NCBI GenBank assembly: GCA_034933305.1
Contig: JAYFNU010000003.1
Span: 124,001-188,000 of the forward strand
Origin: JAYFNU01 sp034933305
Lineage (GTDB): Bacteria; Bacillota; Clostridia; Oscillospirales; Ruminococcaceae
DNA: 64,000 nt
Direction: 5' to 3'
The number at the start of each line of letters is the position of its first letter. Position 1 is the stretch's first letter. The position numbers and the translations under genes were made by a program. Below the pieces are notes generated by a model. The model made no database searches. It had not been told where the DNA came from and saw only the letters and a list, made by a program, of their open reading frames with translations. This document shows positions 25,251-33,285 of the stretch, piece after piece.

Positions 25251-27074
25251 TTATTCTACCGTCACGGATTTTGCGAGATTGCGGGGCTTGTCGACGTCGC
25301 AGCCGCGCAGGACCGCCATGTAATAGGCGAACAGCTGCAGCGGCAGGATGGAGACGAGCGGCGCGAAGAATTCGTTCACCGTCGGGATGCGGATGATGTC
25401 GTCCGCGATGCCGTCGGGGACGACGCTGTCCTCCTGCGTGATGAGCAGCACGCGCGCGCCGCGCGTTTTGACCTCTTTGATATTGCTGTACATCTTTTCG
25501 ATGACGCGCTTCTGCGTCGCGACCGCGATGACCGCCACGCCGTCGACGATGAGCGAGATGGTGCCGTGCTTGAGCTCGCCCGCGGCGTAGGCCTCGCTGT
25601 GGATGTAGCTGATCTCCTTGAGCTTCAGCGAGCCCTCGACGGAGACCGCGTTGTCGAGGGAGCGGCCGATGAAGAAAGCGTTTTCCGCGTTCATGTACCG
25701 GCTCGCGATGCGCTTGATGACGTCGGTGTCGACCAGCAGCTTCTCGACCGTCTGCGGCAGCGCGAGCAGCTCGGAGGTGAGGGACCGTTCCTTCGCGGCG
25801 TCGATCACGCCGCGCACCGCCGCGAGCTTGATGGCGAGCAGATAGAGCAGCGCGAGCTGTACGGTGTAGGCCTTCGTAGACGCGACCGCGATCTCGGGGC
25901 CCGCCCAGGTGTAAAGCACCATGTCCGCCTCGCGCGCGACGGTCGAGCCGACGACGTTGACGATGCCGATGACGGGGCAGCCGCGCTGCTTCGCAAGGCG
26001 CATGGCCGCGATGGTGTCGAGCGTTTCGCCGGACTGCGAGATGACGACGGCGACATCGTCCGGGCGCAGGATCGGGTCGGAATTGCGGAATTCGGAGGCG
26101 ATGTTGACCGTCACGGGCACGCGCGCGAGCTGCTCGATGACGTATTTGCCGACGATCCCGGCGTGCATGGCGGTGCCGCAGGCGATGATATGGATCGTGC
26201 CGGCATTTTTGAGCAGGTCGTCGGAGATGTCTTCTTTGAAAAAGTAGGGGGCACCGTCCTTGACGCGGGGCGTCACGGTGTTGCGCAGCGCCGTCGGCTG
26301 CTCACAGATCTCCTTGAGCATGAAGTGCGGGTATCCGCCCTTCTCGGCGGATTCGATGTCCCAGTCGGCCGTCAGCAGTTCTTTCTTGACCGGCTCGCCG
26401 AGCTCGTCGACGATCGTCACGCTGTCCTTCATGACCGTCGCGATCTCGTCGGTGTCGAGCAGGCAGTATTTTTTCGTATAGCGCAGGATCGCCGGCACGT
26501 CGGACGCGACAAAGTTCTCGCCCTCGCCGAAGCCGATGATGAGCGGACTTTCGCGGCGCACCGCGAAGATGCGGTCGGGGAAATCCCGGAAGAGGATGGC
26601 GAGCGCGTAATAGCCGCGGATGTGCTTGATGGCCTCGGCGATGGCGGCGACCGGGTCGCCGTGATAATAATAGTCGATCAGCTTGACGGCGGTCTCCGTG
26701 TCGGTCTCCGACTGGAAGGTATAGCCCTTGCCGATCAGGAATTCCTTGAGCTCGGCGTAATTCTCGATGATGCCGTTGTGCACGATCGACACGCGGGAGC
26801 TGGAATGCGGATGCGAGTTGACGTCGCTCGGCTCGCCGTGCGTCGCCCAGCGCGTATGACCGATGCCGCAGACGCTGGCATCGAGGCTCTTCATCTGCGA
26901 CAGTTTCTGCTGCAGGTTGGACAGGCGCCCTTTCGTTTTGACGACCGTGATCTCGCCGTTGTCGATGACGGCGATGCCGGCCGAGTCGTAGCCGCGGTAT
27001 TCAAGCTTTTTGAGGCCGTCGAGCAGGATGGGAACGGCGGGACGGCTTCCGGTAAAACCAACAATTCCACACAT
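25251..27074 (-). CDS. glmS: Glutamine-fructose-6-phosphate aminotransferase
   Basis: Makes glucosamine 6-phosphate, the entry to UDP-GlcNAc and peptidoglycan. 607 residues: N-terminal glutaminase domain with the nucleophile Cys directly after the start Met (MCGIVGF), then two SIS domains binding fructose 6-phosphate (SQSGETLDT, STKAYT) and the conserved C-terminus KSVTVE. The start follows AAAGGA; an in-frame 28-codon extension upstream lacks this. No glmS ribozyme core was found in the 100 bases upstream. Confidence 0.96.
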   Translation of the reverse strand: MCGIVGFTGSRPAVPILLDGLKKLEYRGYDSAGIAVIDNGEITVVKTKGRLSNLQQKLSQMKSLDASVCGIGHTRWATHGEPSDVNSHPHSSSRVSIVHNGIIENYAELKEFLIGKGYTFQSETDTETAVKLIDYYYHGDPVAAIAEAIKHIRGYYALAILFRDFPDRIFAVRRESPLIIGFGEGENFVASDVPAILRYTKKYCLLDTDEIATVMKDSVTIVDELGEPVKKELLTADWDIESAEKGGYPHFMLKEICEQPTALRNTVTPRVKDGAPYFFKEDISDDLLKNAGTIHIIACGTAMHAGIVGKYVIEQLARVPVTVNIASEFRNSDPILRPDDVAVVISQSGETLDTIAAMRLAKQRGCPVIGIVNVVGSTVAREADMVLYTWAGPEIAVASTKAYTVQLALLYLLAIKLAAVRGVIDAAKERSLTSELLALPQTVEKLLVDTDVIKRIASRYMNAENAFFIGRSLDNAVSVEGSLKLKEISYIHSEAYAAGELKHGTISLIVDGVAVIAVATQKRVIEKMYSNIKEVKTRGARVLLITQEDSVVPDGIADDIIRIPTVNEFFAPLVSILPLQLFAYYMAVLRGCDVDKPRNLAKSVTVE

Positions 27075-27125
27075 ATACTGATCCTTTCTGTTTGAAGAAC
27101 GCCTGAAAAATAAAAACATCACAGA

Positions 27126-27161
27126 CCTGTGCGCGGCGCCGCAGGGCGCGCGCGGCACAGG
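27126..27161 (-). terminator. Hairpin downstream of the DUF5685 operon
   Basis: CCTGTGC (27126-27132) pairs with GCACAGG (27155-27161), with further GC pairing inside; the minus strand then reads TCTGTGATGTTTTTA. A weak U-tract makes this a probable rather than certain terminator in front of glmS. Confidence 0.5.
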
Positions 27162-27175
27162 AGGTGACGTCTTTG

Positions 27176-27712
27176 TCAGTGTTTGACGAGCTTCGGTTTG
27201 AGCTTCGCGAAATAGTAGAAGGACATGCGCGTGAGCGCGATGTCGTAGAAATAGAACATGAGGTTGCCGAGCACCAGCATGACGATGAGCATGACCGTCG
27301 TGTAATCGGCGAACTCGCTGCGCACGACCTCCATGACGAAGATGCGCGTGATGATGTAATAAAGCGCGCAGACCGTCGCGTTAAAATAGAGCATCTTGAG
27401 CGCGATCCCGAACGGCTTGCGGCAGCGGGCCTCGACGAGCTTTTTAATGATCGGATACGGCCCGAAGACGCACACGAACAGGAAGGCCTGCTCCTTGTCC
27501 GGCACGAGCAGCGCCGACAGCAGCGCCACCGCGGCGTAAACGAGCGCAGCCGTGCCGCCGCCGTATTCGAGGCAGAAATACAGCACGCACAGCGCGGCGA
27601 ACGCGGGCGCCGCGAAGGTGGCGAAGGGGATGACGGAGCCGAGGAACATGACGGCGACCGCCGCGGCCGTCAGCAGGCCGCCCATCGCCGTCCGGTAGGT
27701 CTTTTCGCGCAT
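27176..27712 (-). CDS. Integral membrane protein, unknown
   Basis: 178 residues with five to six hydrophobic helices. It starts at the ATG at 27712, nine bases before the end of the J-like gene's stop region, and is the last gene of the operon that begins at 29318. The frame extends upstream antisense-free but only through the J gene and is not used. It slightly resembles small ECF-S or YybS-like proteins; I cannot assign a family. Confidence 0.65.
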   Translation of the reverse strand: MREKTYRTAMGGLLTAAAVAVMFLGSVIPFATFAAPAFAALCVLYFCLEYGGGTAALVYAAVALLSALLVPDKEQAFLFVCVFGPYPIIKKLVEARCRKPFGIALKMLYFNATVCALYYIITRIFVMEVVRSEFADYTTVMLIVMLVLGNLMFYFYDIALTRMSFYYFAKLKPKLVKH

Positions 27713-27720
27713 ACGGGGCC

Positions 27721-28428
27721 TCAGCGCCCGCCGCAGCAGCAGCTCTGGCACATCGAATACAGGCACAGGCACTGGCACATCTGCGAGCAGTCGTCGCCGC
27801 CGAAGCACGCGCCCGGCGTCCCGTAGCTGCCGCTGCCTGCGTACGGATTGTAGGTCGAACCGCCCGCGCGCTGCCGGGTCATGCGGTCGTAGGCGGCCGC
27901 GTATTCGGTGTTGTTGGGATCGGCGTTGTGCGCGAGCGAGAAGTAGCGGTAGGCGCCGTCGAGATAGCCCTTGCTCAGGCTGACGCTGCCCATGAGAAAA
28001 TTCCATTCCGCGCCGCGCCGGCCGTTGTCGACGCTCAGAAGCTTTTGCTCCGCGGTGACGAGGTCGCCGCGCTGCAGCATGGAGCGCACGTCGGAATAGA
28101 CGGCATAGTCGTAGCCTCCCGCCTGCGCGTCGGCGCGGGCGGAACCGTCCGCGGAGCCGTAATCGGCGCCGTTCGTCTGCGGCGCGCTGTAGCTCTGCTG
28201 TGCGGGCTGTTCCTCGCGCACGCCCGACTGGGTGCCGAGACGCCGCTCGGCGATGACGCGGTCGTAGGCGCTGTTGAGCTCGTCGATCTTCGCCTGCGCG
28301 GCGGAGGCCATCGGCTCGTTGGCATATTCGTCGGTGCTGTATTTCGATACCGCGTCGCGGTAGGCTTTCTTGATCTCGTCGTCGCCCGCGTCTTTGCGAA
28401 CGCCGAGCACGGCATAAGGATAGTTCAT
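27721..28428 (-). CDS. J-domain-like protein lacking the HPD motif, with Cys-rich tail
   Basis: 235 residues. The N-terminal 65 form a recognisable J domain (YAVLGVRKDAGDDEIKKAYRD) but the HPD tripeptide that stimulates DnaK is replaced by the sequence KYSTDEY, so it should not act as a normal co-chaperone. A middle TPR-like region follows (GSVSLSKGYLDGAYRYFSLA). The last 30 residues are extremely Cys-rich (CSQMCQCLCLYSMCQSCCCGG), suggesting metal binding or lipid modification. The start overlaps the end of the DUF5685 gene by four bases. Confidence 0.75.
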   Translation of the reverse strand: MNYPYAVLGVRKDAGDDEIKKAYRDAVSKYSTDEYANEPMASAAQAKIDELNSAYDRVIAERRLGTQSGVREEQPAQQSYSAPQTNGADYGSADGSARADAQAGGYDYAVYSDVRSMLQRGDLVTAEQKLLSVDNGRRGAEWNFLMGSVSLSKGYLDGAYRYFSLAHNADPNNTEYAAAYDRMTRQRAGGSTYNPYAGSGSYGTPGACFGGDDCSQMCQCLCLYSMCQSCCCGGR

Positions 28429-29318
28429 GCTTCGTTTCCTTTCATTTTCGGTTTCCGCGCGCGCGGCAGCTGCCGCGCCGTATCGAGCAATCCGAGATAG
28501 ACGACATTGTCGACGATGGGCCTGAAGCAAACCGGCGACAGCAGACGGTAGCGGCTTTCCGCGGCGGCCTGCGTCGCGCGCAGCGCCGCGCGCGCGTCTT
28601 GTTTTGCTTCATCGATGGTAGCATCCGCTTTCGGCGCATTCAACCGGAATTTGTAAACAAACGGGTTGTAGCGCCCGCGGCGAAGATCGGCCTCGAGGTC
28701 GTCGAGCGCATCGGCGAGATAGACGAAGCGCCCCAGCATATAGCCGAAATCGCCCAGCAGCGCGCGCTGCCCGTCTTCGATGCCCGGCGCGTGTCCGAAC
28801 AAAAAGCGCAGCGCCGACGCGCTGGGGTCGCAGGCATCGTCCGCGCAGCCGCTGCGCGCGTCCTCGACGGCGCGCTGATCTTCCATCGCCCGCGCGAGCG
28901 CCGCGTCGTAATCGGGAAGCGCGGCGCGCGCCCTGCGGCAGGCACCGCGCGTGAACAGCAGCGCGAGCGCGGCGGCCGCCTTTTTCGGCAGCGCCTCGTC
29001 GCGGCAGTCGTCGAGCAGCTTGTAGCGCGACGTGACGACGAGCGCCGCCGCGCAGTAATCGAGCGCCGCACCGCCGCCGTCGAGATAGCCGACTTTTTCG
29101 AGGGGATTGGTGTTGCACCGCCCGCGGCAGAGCGCCGGCGCCGCGCCCGACAGCGAAATGAACAGCATCGCGGCAAAGACAAAGTCGTAATTGAGGAACA
29201 GCTTTGCGCCGAAGCCGAGCGCGCGAAGCGAGCGGCACAGCGAGCAGTAGACCGCCCTGTATTCCGAAAACTCGCGCATGCGCAGTTCGCTTTTCTGCGG
29301 GGACACGTACCCGAACAC
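28425..29318 (-). CDS. DUF5685 family protein
   Basis: 297 residues opening MFGYVSPQKSELRMREF, then YRAVYCSLCRSL, the signature of DUF5685. Conserved Cys residues (CSLC, CRGRCN) and acidic residues in helices (LADALDDLEADLRRGRYNPF) give it an isoprenoid-synthase-like helical look; metal binding is plausible. The start is a GTG at 29318 with GGAGGG seven bases upstream; the ORF's earlier Met codons lie in the promoter. First of three coupled genes with the J-like and membrane proteins. Function unknown. Confidence 0.78.
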   Translation of the reverse strand: MFGYVSPQKSELRMREFSEYRAVYCSLCRSLRALGFGAKLFLNYDFVFAAMLFISLSGAAPALCRGRCNTNPLEKVGYLDGGGAALDYCAAALVVTSRYKLLDDCRDEALPKKAAAALALLFTRGACRRARAALPDYDAALARAMEDQRAVEDARSGCADDACDPSASALRFLFGHAPGIEDGQRALLGDFGYMLGRFVYLADALDDLEADLRRGRYNPFVYKFRLNAPKADATIDEAKQDARAALRATQAAAESRYRLLSPVCFRPIVDNVVYLGLLDTARQLPRARKPKMKGNEA

Positions 29319-29346
29319 GGCCGCCCTCCATCTGTAATTTTTTAAA

Positions 29347-29375
29347 ATTATACAATAAGCGGCCGCGAAAAGCAA
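29347..29375 (-). promoter_or_regulatory. Promoter of the DUF5685 operon
   Basis: Minus strand TTGCTT (29375-29370), 17 bases, TATAAT (29352-29347), about 30 bases from the GTG start. Confidence 0.75.
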
Positions 29376-29387
29376 TGCGTTTATGCC

Positions 29388-30143
29388 TCAGGAGAGCGTG
29401 TGGTGCACCGGCTCCGCAAGGCCGTCGAGACGCGCGAACGAGCAGCCCTGTTCCCGCAGCGCGGGCACGAGGATGTCGATCGCCTCGGCGGTGTTTTTCG
29501 CGAGCGCGCCGTCGTGCATGAGGATGACGGCGTCGGTCTGCTTGAGCGCGCCCCTGACGGCGCGCTGCGCGATGTAGTCGGCCGATTTGACGCCCGATTC
29601 GGAGTCGCGCGTGTCGACGTTCCAGTCATAATAGGTGAGACCGCGCTGCGCGCACTGCGCGCACAGCGTGCGCATGAGCTCACGCCCGCCGTAGCGGCGG
29701 CTGACGGAGTTCGAGCTGCCGCCGGCAAAACGCAGCGCTGTCGCCGGCGCGCCCGTCTGCTCGATGATGAGCGCCTGCAGGCGGTCGATGTCGAGCCAGA
29801 AAGCCTCGCTCGAGGCGTAGATCTCCGAAAATTCGTGCGAATAGGTGTGCAGCGCGATCATGTGGCCCTCGGCCGCGGCGCGCGCGATACAGGGGAAGCA
29901 CTGCTGCGCCTGCCCCGTGACGAAAAAGGTCGCCGGCACGCCGTTGCGCGCGAGCGCGTCGAGGATGCCCGGCGTATTGAGCGACGGGCCGTCGTCGAAC
30001 GTCAGATACACCGTGCGCGGCGCTTCGGCCTGCGCGCCGGCCGGCACCGCCCTGCCCGGCAGCGAAAGGATCGCGGCCAGCGCGCCCGCGCACAGCAAAA
30101 GCGCCAGCGCGCGGACCGCTCTCAGGCGCAGCGTAACATACAT
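29388..30143 (-). CDS. Secreted/membrane polysaccharide deacetylase
   Basis: 251 residues: a signal anchor (about 10-35), then a NodB-type carbohydrate esterase 4 domain with motif 1 TFDDGPS, motif 2 HTYSHEF (two metal His), motif 3 RFAGGSSN in place of the usual R-x-PGG/Y, motif 4 DWNVD and motif 5 ILMHD. It probably removes acetyl groups from peptidoglycan or another N-acetylglucosamine polymer outside the cell. GGAGGT precedes the ATG. Single gene. Confidence 0.9.
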   Translation of the reverse strand: MYVTLRLRAVRALALLLCAGALAAILSLPGRAVPAGAQAEAPRTVYLTFDDGPSLNTPGILDALARNGVPATFFVTGQAQQCFPCIARAAAEGHMIALHTYSHEFSEIYASSEAFWLDIDRLQALIIEQTGAPATALRFAGGSSNSVSRRYGGRELMRTLCAQCAQRGLTYYDWNVDTRDSESGVKSADYIAQRAVRGALKQTDAVILMHDGALAKNTAEAIDILVPALREQGCSFARLDGLAEPVHHTLS

Positions 30144-30228
30144 AAAACCACCTCCGCCGGCATTTGCCGTTGTTCCATACCTATGCGCGGCGGAGCGCCT
30201 TTATAGATGAAACGCCGAAAAGCAGCAA

Positions 30229-30255
30229 AAAAGGCGGCGGGATGATCCCGCCGCC
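30229..30255 (-). terminator. Terminator after the DtxR-type gene
   Basis: A 10-bp stem GGCGGCGGGA / TCCCGCCGCC (30233-30242 with 30246-30255), followed on the minus strand by TTTTTTGC. Confidence 0.85.
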
Positions 30256-30262
30256 GCTGCGC

Positions 30263-30631
30263 TTATTTCTTTTCCCGCCGCACGAAGGCGGCGATGGCTT
30301 CGAAGGATTGCTGGCTGATGACGTGCTCGATGCGGCAGGCGTCCTCCGCGGCGATGTCGGGGTCGACGCCGAGCAGCGTGAGAAATTCGGACAGATTTGT
30401 GTGGCGCTCATAGATCGAGCCGGCGGTGCGCCGCCCCTTTTCGGTGAGCGAGAGATATCCGCCCGCGTCGACTTCGAGATATCCGTCCTCCCGCAGCAGC
30501 TTCATCGCCCGGCTGATGCTGGGCTTCGAAAAACCCGTCGCGGCCGCGACGTCGATGGAGCGCACCGACCCGCTGCGCGACAGGATGAGGATCGTCTCGA
30601 GATAATTTTCCGCTGATTCATGCACGCTCAT
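30263..30631 (-). CDS. DtxR/MntR-family metal-dependent repressor
   Basis: 122 residues: winged helix (about 1-65, SVRSIDVAAATGFSKPSISRAM) and the helical dimerisation/metal-binding domain with C-R-I-E-H around residue 100. It lacks the SH3-like third domain and is shorter than MntR (about 140). It is transcribed away from feoAB, and the shared 277-bp region contains palindromes that fit DtxR-type operators, so it is probably the Fe(II)- (or Mn(II)-) responsive repressor of feoAB. Confidence 0.85.
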   Translation of the reverse strand: MSVHESAENYLETILILSRSGSVRSIDVAAATGFSKPSISRAMKLLREDGYLEVDAGGYLSLTEKGRRTAGSIYERHTNLSEFLTLLGVDPDIAAEDACRIEHVISQQSFEAIAAFVRREKK

Positions 30632-30658
30632 AAGCGCCTCCGCGATGTTTCTGCTCCG

Positions 30659-30687
30659 ATCATAGCAGAAAAGCGCCGCTTTTTCAA
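30659..30687 (-). promoter_or_regulatory. Promoter of the DtxR-type regulator
   Basis: Minus strand TTGAAA (30687-30682), 17 bases, TATGAT (30664-30659). Confidence 0.75.
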
Positions 30688-30704
30688 TTTTCTTTGCCGG
30701 CGTA

Positions 30705-30733
30705 TTGACTTTCTCCGCGGGAGAGTATATGAT
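30705..30733 (+). promoter_or_regulatory. feoAB promoter
   Basis: TTGACT (30705-30710), 17 bases, TATGAT (30728-30733). The first operator palindrome begins ten bases after the -10 box. Confidence 0.8.
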
Positions 30734-30743
30734 GGATCCGTAA

Positions 30744-30759
30744 GTTAGCTTCAGCTAAC
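30744..30759. promoter_or_regulatory. Operator palindrome 1 of feoAB
   Basis: GTTAGC-TTCA-GCTAAC, a perfect inverted repeat extended by A/T on either side, overlapping the expected transcription start. Typical of a DtxR-family binding site. Confidence 0.75.
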
Positions 30760-30777
30760 TAATATTTTTCCGGCGAT

Positions 30778-30793
30778 GTTAGCTGCTGCTAAC
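30778..30793. promoter_or_regulatory. Operator palindrome 2 of feoAB
   Basis: GTTAGC-TGCT-GCTAAC, same half sites as palindrome 1, 34 bases downstream of it. Confidence 0.75.
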
Positions 30794-30806
30794 TCCCGCC
30801 GGGCCT

Positions 30807-30827
30807 GCCGGGAGACCGGCTGTTTTT
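30807..30827 (+). terminator. Possible small attenuator in the feo leader
   Basis: GCCGG-GAGA-CCGGC followed by TGTTTTT. The stem has only five pairs, so activity is doubtful, but its place between operators 2 and 3 in the untranslated leader is notable. Confidence 0.3.
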
Positions 30828-30837
30828 ACGACGGGGA

Positions 30838-30853
30838 GTTAGCCGCGGACAAC
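30838..30853. promoter_or_regulatory. Degenerate operator palindrome 3 of feoAB
   Basis: GTTAGC-CGCG-GACAAC; one half site is intact and the other altered. It sits inside a wider GGAGTT...AACTCC inverted repeat (30835-30856). Confidence 0.5.
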
Positions 30854-30908
30854 TCCGCGGCATAGAGAAGAAACCCGCGGCATACATGTTAGGCATGGAG
30901 GGAAAGGA

Positions 30909-31178
30909 ATGACGTTAGACAGATTGAAGCTCGGCAAAAGCGCGGTCATCACGCGCGTGGGGGGCGAGGGGGCGCTGCGCCGCCGCCTTCTGGATATGGG
31001 GCTGACGCCCAACACGAAGGTCTTCGTGCGCAAGGTCGCGCCGATGGGGGATCCCATCGAGCTTTGTCTGCGCGGGTATGAGCTGACGCTGCGCAAGGAA
31101 GACGCCGGCAAGATCGACGTCGCCGAGCTGTCGATGGGCTGCACGGGCTGCTGCGCGGGCTGCGCGCGCAGGATATAG
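30909..31178 (+). CDS. feoA: Ferrous iron transport protein A
   Basis: 89-residue SH3-like cytoplasmic protein needed for FeoB activity. Typical elements: L-D-R-L-K-L-G-K-S, RLLDMGLTP and MGDPIELCLRGYELTLRKEDA. The tail adds CTGCCAGCARR, a Cys cluster not found in short FeoA proteins and reminiscent of FeoC-like or metal-sensing tails. Ten bases upstream of feoB. RBS GGAAAGGA. Confidence 0.93.
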   Translation: MTLDRLKLGKSAVITRVGGEGALRRRLLDMGLTPNTKVFVRKVAPMGDPIELCLRGYELTLRKEDAGKIDVAELSMGCTGCCAGCARRI

Positions 31179-31188
31179 GGGCGCCGCG

Positions 31189-33201
31189 ATGAAGCTGACG
31201 TTCGCGCTCATCGGCAACCAGAACTGCGGAAAGACGACGCTCTTCAACGCGCTGACCGGTTCCAACCAGCACGTCGGAAACTTTCCCGGCGTGACGGTGG
31301 AAAAGAAGGAGGGCGAGATCCGCCGCAAAAAAGGCGTGTCGGTCGTCGACCTGCCGGGCATTTATTCGCTGTCGCCCTACACGTCGGAGGAGATCGTCAC
31401 GCGCGATTTTCTTTTGAAGGAAAAGCCCGACGGCATCATCAACATCGTCGACGCGACGAATCTCGAGCGCAATCTCTATTTGTCGCTGCAGCTCATGGAG
31501 CTGCGCATCCCGACGGTCATCGCGCTCAATATGATGGACGAGGTGGAGGAGAACCACCAGTCGATCGACCTGCCGGGTCTGCGCGCGGCGCTCGGCGTGC
31601 CCGTCGTGCCGATTTCGGCGAGCAAGGAGGAGGGCGTCGCGGAGCTCGTCGACGTCGCCGTCCGGACCGCCTCGAACAAGGTGCTGCCGGAGAAGCTCGA
31701 TTTCTGCGGCGGCGCGGTGCACAAGGCCGTGCACTCCGTCGCGCACCTCATCGAGCAGCGGGCCGTTGAAAAGGGCGTGCCCAAGCGCTACGCGGCCACA
31801 AAGCTCATCGAGGGCGACGCGCCGACCGAGGAACAGTTCGATCTTTCCGACGAGGACAAGCACATCATCGGCGAGATCGTCTCGGAGATGGAGCGCACGC
31901 TCGGCACCGACCGCGAGGCCGCGCTCGCCGACATGCGCTACGCGTATATCGACAACGTGGTGCGGACCAACGTGAAGAAGGGCGAGGAGACGATCGGCCA
32001 GAAGCGTTCGGTCGCGCTCGACAAGGTGCTCACGCACCGCTATTTTGCCATTCCGATCTTTCTGCTCGTCATGCTGCTCATCTTCTGGCTGACCTTCGGC
32101 GTCATCGGCGAGGCGCTGTCCTCGGTGATGGAGGGGCTCATCGGCGTGGCCTCGGCCGGCATGGACGCGCTGCTGACGCGCCTCGGCGCTTCGGAGCTGC
32201 TCCATTCGCTGCTCATCGACGGCATCTTCGCCGGGGTCGGCAGCGTGCTGTCCTTCCTGCCGACGATCCTCGTGCTGTTCTTTTTCCTGTCCGTGCTCGA
32301 GGACACCGGCTATATGGCGCGCGTCGCGTTCGTCATGGATAAGCTGCTGCGCAAGATCGGCCTGTCGGGGCGCTCCTTCGTGCCGATGATCATCGGCTTC
32401 GGCTGCTCGGTGCCGGCCGTCATGGCGACGCGCACGCTCGCGAGCGACCGCGACCGCAAGATGACCATCCTGCTCGTGCCATTCATGTCGTGCAGCGCGA
32501 AGCTGCCCATCTACGCGATGATCACCGACGTCTTTTTCCAAAAGAACAAGGCGCTCGTGATGGTCTCGCTGTACGTGCTGGGCATGGTCGTCGGCATCCT
32601 CTACGGGCTGCTGTTCAAGAACACGGTCTTCCGCAGCGAGCCGATGCCGTTCGTCATGGAGCTGCCGTCCTATCGCTTCCCGTCGCCCCGCAGCGTGCTG
32701 CTGCATATGCTCGAGCGGGCGAAGGATTTTCTGCGCAAGGCGTTCACGGTCATCCTCGGCGCGACGGTCGCCATCTGGTTCCTGCAGCGCTATGATCTCG
32801 GGCTCAACGTCGTCACGGACGGCGCCGCGAGCATGCTCGGCACGCTCGGCCGCTGGGTCGCGCCCGTCTTCGCGCCGCTCGGCTTCGGCGACTGGCGGCT
32901 GTCGACGGCCCTCATCACGGGCCTCACCGCCAAGGAGGCCGTCGTCAGCACGCTGACGGTGCTCATGGGCGCGGGGGACAAGGCGGCGCTGTCGGCGGCG
33001 CTCGCCGGGCTTCTTTCGCCGCTCGCCGCCTACACCTTTCTTGTCTTCACGCTGCTGTATATGCCGTGCGTCGCGGCTTTCGCCGCGGTGCGCCGCGAGT
33101 TCGGCAGCACATGGCAGGCCGCCGTCGCGATGGCGACGCAGACGTGTATCGCCTGGCTCGTGGCGTTCATTGTCTACAACGTCGGCGCGCTGCTGGTGTG
33201 A
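31189..33201 (+). CDS. feoB: Ferrous iron transport protein B
   Basis: GTP-gated Fe(II) importer in the membrane, 670 residues. N-terminal G domain: G1 GNQNCGKTT, G3 DLPG, G4 NMMD, G5 SASKEEG; then the GDI helical domain, and two Gate domains with about eight helices, containing the conserved GCSVPA (near 402) and the second gate Cys in VPFMSCSAKLPIY. Ends in front of a bidirectional terminator. Confidence 0.97.
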   Translation: MKLTFALIGNQNCGKTTLFNALTGSNQHVGNFPGVTVEKKEGEIRRKKGVSVVDLPGIYSLSPYTSEEIVTRDFLLKEKPDGIINIVDATNLERNLYLSLQLMELRIPTVIALNMMDEVEENHQSIDLPGLRAALGVPVVPISASKEEGVAELVDVAVRTASNKVLPEKLDFCGGAVHKAVHSVAHLIEQRAVEKGVPKRYAATKLIEGDAPTEEQFDLSDEDKHIIGEIVSEMERTLGTDREAALADMRYAYIDNVVRTNVKKGEETIGQKRSVALDKVLTHRYFAIPIFLLVMLLIFWLTFGVIGEALSSVMEGLIGVASAGMDALLTRLGASELLHSLLIDGIFAGVGSVLSFLPTILVLFFFLSVLEDTGYMARVAFVMDKLLRKIGLSGRSFVPMIIGFGCSVPAVMATRTLASDRDRKMTILLVPFMSCSAKLPIYAMITDVFFQKNKALVMVSLYVLGMVVGILYGLLFKNTVFRSEPMPFVMELPSYRFPSPRSVLLHMLERAKDFLRKAFTVILGATVAIWFLQRYDLGLNVVTDGAASMLGTLGRWVAPVFAPLGFGDWRLSTALITGLTAKEAVVSTLTVLMGAGDKAALSAALAGLLSPLAAYTFLVFTLLYMPCVAAFAAVRREFGSTWQAAVAMATQTCIAWLVAFIVYNVGALLV

Positions 33202-33220
33202 TCCGACAGAATAAAATCCG

Positions 33221-33256
33221 AAAAAGAGGCCGGGACGCTGCGTCCCGGCCTTTTTC
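33221..33256. terminator. Bidirectional terminator after feoB
   Basis: An 11-bp stem AGGCCGGGACG / CGTCCCGGCCT (33227-33237 with 33241-33251), A5 before and T5 after. Confidence 0.9.
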
Positions 33257-33285
33257 GGCGTCTGCGCCTGCCGAACGCGGCGGCG

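Noticed and set aside
27075..27175. glmS ribozyme
   Set aside because: The expected conserved core and cleavage-site sequence are not present in the 100 bases before glmS; only a GC hairpin is seen.
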